Positions 5,709 to 6,633 of a DNA stretch of 6,633 bases are shown here, one piece after another (positions within the stretch are counted from its first letter, which is position 1; every line of letters starts with the position of its first letter). Below the pieces are notes generated by a model. That model worked only from the letters and a program-made list of their open reading frames with translations, did not search any database and was not told the origin of the DNA. The translations under genes were made by a program, and so were the position numbers. Origin of the DNA: Pseudomonadota bacterium (lineage in GTDB: Bacteria > Pseudomonadota > Gammaproteobacteria > Burkholderiales > Burkholderiaceae_D); NCBI GenBank assembly GCA_023435945.1, contig JAEZLB010000383.1:1-6633 (forward strand), given 5' to 3'.

Positions 5709-5886
5709 CCTTACCCCTCAAATACTTACGGCCGATGCTATCTGGCGGATAAGGTATCGCTCATTCATCTGCGTTGTATTCCGGTACCGATATCCTGCGT
5801 ACCAGGGCCAAGGGTACAATAGTTCACATACATGATGTGCCACGCCTTGGTTCGGTCTTATTCAGGCTTACATACGGGGAATCGCC

Positions 5887-6633
5887 ATGCAAATCCAGTT
5901 TCTTGGTGCCGCCGGAACCGTCACCGGCTCCAAGTATCTGCTGACCAGTTCATCCAGCAAAATCCTTATCGATTGCGGCTTGTTCCAGGGATACAAGCCG
6001 TTGCGCCTGAAGAACTGGGAAAACCTTCCCTTTGCGCCAGCCGAGCTGGATGCCGTGGTACTCACCCATGCTCACCTGGACCACAGCGGCTATATTCCCT
6101 CGTTGATCAAACAGGGGTTCCGGGGCAAGGTCTATTGCACGCACGCGACCTTCGACCTGTGCAGGATCCTGCTGCCGGATAGCGGGCATCTGCAGGAAGA
6201 AGATGCCGAGTACGCCAATCGCAAGGGTTATTCCAAACATCGCCCTGCCCTGCCGCTGTATACCGAAGAAGAAGCCCTGCGCTCGCTGAAATACTTCTCT
6301 TCGGTGGCCTTCAACACGTCCTTTCATCCCGCCAAGGATTTTACGGCCGAGTTTTTGCCAGCCGGTCACATCCTGGGAGCAGCCATTGTGGTGATCAAGG
6401 CAGGTGATGCCTCCATCACTTTTTCCGGCGACCTGGGCCGCCTGAACGATCCCATCATGGTGGCGCCTGCCCCTGTCAAACAGAGCGACTACCTGGTGCT
6501 GGAATCGACCTATGGTGATCGCATACATGATCCGGCCGATCCCGCGCGCCTGCTGGGCAAGACCATACGCGAGACCATCAACCGTGGCGGAGTCGTGGGG
6601 GTTACTTGCGGTGGGATATGGCGGGCCCCAGCG
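5887..6633 (+). CDS. MBL-fold / beta-CASP RNA metallo-hydrolase (partial)
   Basis: The first ~237 residues of a protein that in this family is usually about 450 long; the rest is beyond the right edge. It opens with MQIQFLGAAGTVTGSKYLL, typical of the bacterial CPSF/YSH1-like group. The zinc-binding motif HAHLDHSG is at 61-68, AGHILGAA at 159-166, SGDLGR at 180-185 and ESTYGDR at 206-212, the last being the start of the beta-CASP region. Such enzymes use two zinc ions to cleave RNA. The start ATG has GGGGA (5876-5880) 6 bases upstream. From about 6598 the reading frame gives VTCGGIWRAPA in place of the expected PAFAVGRAQ-like block, so a frameshift or bad sequence is likely in the last 40 bases. 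Confidence 0.9.
   Translation, partial: MQIQFLGAAGTVTGSKYLLTSSSSKILIDCGLFQGYKPLRLKNWENLPFAPAELDAVVLTHAHLDHSGYIPSLIKQGFRGKVYCTHATFDLCRILLPDSGHLQEEDAEYANRKGYSKHRPALPLYTEEEALRSLKYFSSVAFNTSFHPAKDFTAEFLPAGHILGAAIVVIKAGDASITFSGDLGRLNDPIMVAPAPVKQSDYLVLESTYGDRIHDPADPARLLGKTIRETINRGGVVGVTCGGIWRAPA

Larger units (their letters stand above)
5456..5886. other. Intergenic region upstream of the MBL-fold gene
   Basis: About 430 bases between divergently transcribed genes, with no convincing coding frame; the ORFs here have no good ribosome binding site or recognisable product. It contains inverted repeats: ATGATG/CATCAT (5528-5542), GTCATGT/ACATGAC (5576-5607, 18-base loop) and a 14-base palindrome at 5695-5708. 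A TACAAT at 5815-5820 could be a -10 for the MBL gene, but no matching -35 is visible. Confidence 0.55.

Noticed and set aside
5815..5820. TACAAT as a -10 element for the MBL-fold gene
   Set aside because: No -35-like hexamer or extended -10 at a suitable distance, so it is mentioned only in the region description.
5950..6528. A 192-codon minus-strand ORF opposite the MBL-fold gene
   Set aside because: Antisense shadow of a gene with clear catalytic motifs on the plus strand.

Overview
The window looks like a piece of a Gram-negative, proteobacterial chromosome, most likely betaproteobacterial. This rests on moderate GC, the type of inner-membrane DsbB/anchored DsbA pair, a YjbE-type TerC gene behind a manganese riboswitch, and a MOSC protein of a kind common in that class. 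The placement comes from recalled protein families, not from a marker gene. I see no rRNA, tRNA, CRISPR array, insertion sequence or phage gene.

Layout, left to right. (1) 1-872, minus strand: a two-gene disulfide-bond operon. A DsbB/BdbC-type membrane oxidoreductase comes first, then, overlapping by 4 bases, a membrane-anchored DsbA-type thiol oxidoreductase that runs off the left edge. (2) 873-1281: a divergent intergenic region with one perfect 9-bp hairpin and a short overlapping ORF at its right end. (3) 1282-2334, plus strand: an inner-membrane protein with three N-terminal helices and an endonuclease/exonuclease/phosphatase domain. (4) 2369-2397: a strong bidirectional terminator shared with the next, convergent gene. 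(5) 2430-3128, minus strand: a TerC/YjbE-family metal transporter whose leader carries a yybP-ykoY (Mn2+) riboswitch, a hairpin before the ribosome binding site and a plausible promoter at 3364-3393. (6) About 3621-4478, plus strand: a decayed sialidase/BNR-like gene with in-frame stops, frameshifts and a large internal deletion. (7) 4553-5107, plus strand: a MOSC-domain protein. (8) 5114-5455, minus strand: an unrecognised 113-residue protein, convergent with the MOSC gene. (9) 5456-5886: a non-coding stretch with several inverted repeats. (10) 5887 to the right edge, plus strand: the first half of a metallo-beta-lactamase/beta-CASP RNA hydrolase. Its last ~40 bases no longer read like the family, which suggests a frameshift or poor sequence at a contig end.

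The genes are mostly separate transcription units, not one pathway. The clear functional pairs are DsbB with the DsbA-like protein (electron relay from periplasmic thiols to quinone) and the riboswitch with the TerC gene (Mn2+ sensing coupled to Mn2+ efflux or delivery). I found no convincing new multi-gene system. The items most worth following are the riboswitch expression platform, the decayed sialidase-like gene, and two short ORFs that overlap the starts of the EEP and MOSC genes.
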